Shown here: in pieces, positions 61,711-64,000 of the stretch
Layout of the letters: each line of letters begins with the position of its first letter
Numbering within the stretch: position 1 is the stretch's first letter
Assembly: GCA_050014015.1 (NCBI GenBank)
Contig: JBEKEC010000004.1
Location: forward strand, 62,001 to 126,000
DNA from: PALSA-1353 sp050014015
GTDB taxonomy: Bacteria; Planctomycetota; Phycisphaerae; Tepidisphaerales; Tepidisphaeraceae
Reading direction: 5' to 3'
Length of the DNA stretch: 64,000 nucleotides
The notes under the pieces: generated by a model
Seen by the model: the letters and a program-made list of their open reading frames with translations, nothing else
Told to the model about the DNA's origin: nothing
The model's database searches: none
Made by a program: the position numbers and the translations under genes

Positions 61711-62979
61711 ATGACTCCAGTCCGAAAAAACGTGGCCCTCTTGCTCTTTTTGGCCGCTTTTTTGGGGTCTTGCGACATTGCCACCGCGGCCGCCACCAGC
61801 CCGGACCTGAATTCCGATGCGCCTCCCACGCTTCAGGGAAACGCCTTTCTCACCATTCCCGGCGAACAATGGAAATTGCTCTGGCACGATGAATTCACGG
61901 AAAAAAGCCTCGATCCCGCGAAATGGACCATCGGCCTTCCCTGGCCGGGCGATGATGGCGCACATCGCCATCACAACAAGGAGTACGCCAGCCTCATCGC
62001 CGATGACGACGTCGTTTTCCAAAACGGCATGCTGGAATTGCTCACGCGGAAGGCCGACGTGGTCGATGCGCGCGGCAGAACGTTTCATTACACCCAGGCG
62101 TTTATCCAAACGGACCGGAAATTCAGCTACAAATACGGTTATTGCGAAATCCGCGCCAAGGTCCCCGAGGAGGCCGGACCCGGATTGTGGCCCGCGTTCT
62201 GGATGCTTTCGGCCGGCTGGCCGCCCGAGGACGACGTCGCCGAGTTCTGGACGGGCCGCCCTCTGCCCCATTTCCACCAGGGATACGCCTATCGCCTGCC
62301 GGTCAGCGGAAGGGTGCAATGGAACAGCCGGCACGTTGACCAAGTGCCCCTGGGATTTCACACCTATGGCATGGAATGGGGACCGGGATACCAACTGATG
62401 AATATGGACGGCAAAATCCGCGTTCGAGTCTACGGGGCCCAATCGCCGAACGTGCCGATGTACCTCATCCTCAACAGCGGGGTGACTTCCGATCCCGCCC
62501 CGTCGCCGCGAACCGTTTTCCCCAACGCCTTTGTTGTGAATTATCTTCGCGTGTATCAGCGCCCGCCGGTAATCCCCCTGCATAATGCGGGATTCGAGGA
62601 CCCAACGCTAGCGCCATGGACCGCGTCGAACAAGGCCTGCGTGGTGGCCGATCACGCCCACAGCGGCCACAACGCGCTGTGCCTCCCAGGTTCCGCCGCC
62701 GCCGCGGAGCAACGCATCTTCGGCCTCACGCCGAACACAACGTATCAACTCACCGGATGGGCCGACGCCCAGGGCGACGGCGAGGCTCGCCTCGGCGCCA
62801 AGTTCTTCGGCGCGGCCGAAATCTGGACCTCGCAATCAACCAACGGATACAAGCAATTGAGCGTGAGCTTCACCACGGGCCCGCACAACTCCACCGCGAC
62901 GATTTACTGCTCCAGGCCCGCCGGCTCCCAAAGCGCGTACTTCGACGACATTGCCGTCTCGCCGGCGTCGTCGCCTTGA
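61711..62979 (+). CDS. Glycoside hydrolase family 16 protein with C-terminal carbohydrate-binding module
   Basis: 422 residues. Signal with possible lipobox LGSC at Cys 21. GH16 core: WHDEFTEKSLDPAKWT, YGYCEIRAKVPE, then PPEDDVAEFW with Glu 173, Asp 175 and Glu 178 as the ExDxxE catalytic site (the usual Ile is Asp). The C-terminal 130 residues form a beta-sandwich (AGFEDPTLAPWTASN... YFDDIAVSP) like CBM4/9/16. Cleaves beta-1,3 or beta-1,4 linkages in laminarin, agar or similar; exact substrate unknown. Confidence 0.9.
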   Translation: MTPVRKNVALLLFLAAFLGSCDIATAAATSPDLNSDAPPTLQGNAFLTIPGEQWKLLWHDEFTEKSLDPAKWTIGLPWPGDDGAHRHHNKEYASLIADDDVVFQNGMLELLTRKADVVDARGRTFHYTQAFIQTDRKFSYKYGYCEIRAKVPEEAGPGLWPAFWMLSAGWPPEDDVAEFWTGRPLPHFHQGYAYRLPVSGRVQWNSRHVDQVPLGFHTYGMEWGPGYQLMNMDGKIRVRVYGAQSPNVPMYLILNSGVTSDPAPSPRTVFPNAFVVNYLRVYQRPPVIPLHNAGFEDPTLAPWTASNKACVVADHAHSGHNALCLPGSAAAAEQRIFGLTPNTTYQLTGWADAQGDGEARLGAKFFGAAEIWTSQSTNGYKQLSVSFTTGPHNSTATIYCSRPAGSQSAYFDDIAVSPASSP

Positions 62980-63050
62980 TTTAGGAAACAATCATTGGCC
63001 GTCAGATCGCAACGGCGTCATGTCGCGCAAGAAGTCTCTCATCCCAACGA

Positions 63051-63080
63051 AAGCCGCGGGATGGCCATCCCGCGGGCTTC
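63051..63080. terminator. Perfect palindrome, likely bidirectional terminator
   Basis: AAGCCGCGGGATGG-CCATCCCGCGGGCTT: arms of 13 bp, one mismatch. It lies between the convergent GH16 and prepilin-like genes, 72 bp after one stop and 28 bp from the other. No U-tract. Confidence 0.65.
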
Positions 63081-63107
63081 GAATGCTTCAAACGATTTGG
63101 GTATGCG

Positions 63108-64000
63108 TTATCGTTGCTGCTTGAGATTCCAAATATAGGTCGTACCGGGAATCATCTGACTGCGGAAGCCGACCCATTCCGTATCGTAGACAGGGCACTG
63201 CGCGCGTGGTACGCCCTCAACGTGTCCGTCCATGAACAGCAGGTTGGTCGTGCCACTCACGTTCAAGCCGTCTCGTATGAGATTACCAGGCGGATTCGCA
63301 TTGAATGAACCATGGCGCGCTCCGCTGATGCGCCATTCATAACCGTTACCGACCGGGCTCATCCCACTACCGACCATTCCATTCCACTCGGTGCCGTCGA
63401 AGAGCAATACGGTAAGTGCGGACTGAGTGAATTGCGTGACTTTGTGTAGCGGGGGACATGGGTTCTTGGCGGAATTGGTTGCGATTGCGCTGCTAGGAAC
63501 GTCGAAGACGACATCCACGCCGGGGCTTCCGACGTCGCCATCATCATAGTTGTGATTGGGATCACAACCTGCACCGTCTACGGTGTACACGGTGCCGTTG
63601 ATGCCGTAGCCGATATCGACAATTACGCCGTTCGGAATCCTACCGGGGAGTATGTCAAGGAAATTGGACATTCTGCGGTCGAAGCCATCGGTTCCGGAAA
63701 TGGTTGTGGGGGTGAATTGGCCTTGAATATTGTCGTAAGCCAGCGTTTGTCGCACTGCGGGACAAACCAGGACTGACGTCGCGGCATTATGCGGGTCCGA
63801 AGTGTACGTCAGATTTTGATTCGGGATATAGCCCAGGGAGGTTAGCAGAATGGGCCACTCGTCGTCCATAGAGCCGCCGGATCCCGGACTGTCGGAGAAA
63901 AAGGCAGCGCTGGGGCCGACGTTCCACACGACCGTGGGAACCATATACCCATTGAACGACGTGGCATACTGGGCGAAGGCCAATCCAATCTGCCGCATGT
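63108..64000 (-). CDS. Prepilin-like H-X9-DG family protein (5' end outside window)
   Basis: At least 297 residues visible; the frame runs off the right edge with no start. It reads MRQIGLAFAQYATSFNGYMVP and ends in the family's C-terminal motif LLFMDGHVEGVPRAQ. This is the DUF1559-type, type II secretion prepilin-like family expanded in Planctomycetota, whose N-terminal part (a cleaved prepilin helix) lies beyond the window. Role is unknown; a surface or secretion structure is likely. Confidence 0.85.
   Translation of the reverse strand, partial: MRQIGLAFAQYATSFNGYMVPTVVWNVGPSAAFFSDSPGSGGSMDDEWPILLTSLGYIPNQNLTYTSDPHNAATSVLVCPAVRQTLAYDNIQGQFTPTTISGTDGFDRRMSNFLDILPGRIPNGVIVDIGYGINGTVYTVDGAGCDPNHNYDDGDVGSPGVDVVFDVPSSAIATNSAKNPCPPLHKVTQFTQSALTVLLFDGTEWNGMVGSGMSPVGNGYEWRISGARHGSFNANPPGNLIRDGLNVSGTTNLLFMDGHVEGVPRAQCPVYDTEWVGFRSQMIPGTTYIWNLKQQR

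Overview
The window looks like a chromosome segment of a free-living bacterium of the Planctomycetota, most likely a Phycisphaerae-type lineage. This is inferred from gene families, not from a marker gene. The signs are a PEP-CTERM protein, an H-X9-DG-type prepilin-like protein, secreted GH35, GH16 and GH30-like enzymes, a LacI regulator, B12-binding radical SAM proteins, an unlinked atpD, and a high-GC background sprinkled with many families of palindromic intergenic repeats.

Layout. Positions 1-9,500 hold an island of small stress-type proteins: an RRM protein, two DUF2294/MpsC-like proteins, a GlsB/YeaQ-like membrane protein, CsrA, DUF3185, DUF3309, DUF2950 and DUF883 proteins, lipoproteins and zinc ribbons. 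It is punctuated by four copies of one structured, terminator-bearing leader RNA that I cannot assign to a known riboswitch class. Positions 9,600-16,700 hold a PEP-CTERM protein, an RND efflux pair with a divergent ArsR-type regulator, a CMD/AhpD-like protein and an acyl carrier protein. Positions 16,700-20,000 hold a radical SAM protein and a GH30-like secreted hydrolase. Positions 20,380-22,970 hold a GHKL ATPase-nuclease fusion with a small partner, a candidate defence module. Positions 23,000-30,300 hold a TPR protein and membrane partner, atpD, a lone receiver protein, a SAM methyltransferase, an atypical tightly coupled two-gene unit, and trpG/pabA. Positions 30,450-36,350 hold valS with in-frame insertions, a Gfo/Idh/MocA oxidoreductase and a polytopic membrane protein.

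Positions 36,280-42,860 are a partial complex I operon, nuoJKLMN. Positions 42,960-46,490 hold a frameshifted glycosyltransferase, an MGMT-like protein, a DUF4442-like protein and a membrane protein. Positions 46,770-49,350 are a XamI-type restriction-modification pair, predicted to recognise GTCGAC. Positions 50,200-53,460 hold a PhoR/PhoB-like two-component system whose kinase gene is flanked by inverted copies of a 145-150 bp repeat. Positions 53,700-57,560 hold a Rieske protein, a membrane protein and a glycogen debranching enzyme. A tRNA-Arg(ACG) at 57,652 is followed by decayed mobile-element genes. Positions 58,350-64,000 form a polysaccharide-use cluster (GH35, LacI regulator, GH16) with shared TTACAT/ATGTAA operator-like sites, then a prepilin-like protein cut by the window end.

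Most interesting: (1) the four-copy leader RNA family; (2) the GHKL-nuclease two-gene unit; (3) the coupled pair at 28,654-29,692; (4) palindromic repeats that have entered coding sequences (valS, nuoM, nuoN and its convergent neighbour, the 54,307 gene and the GHKL partner).
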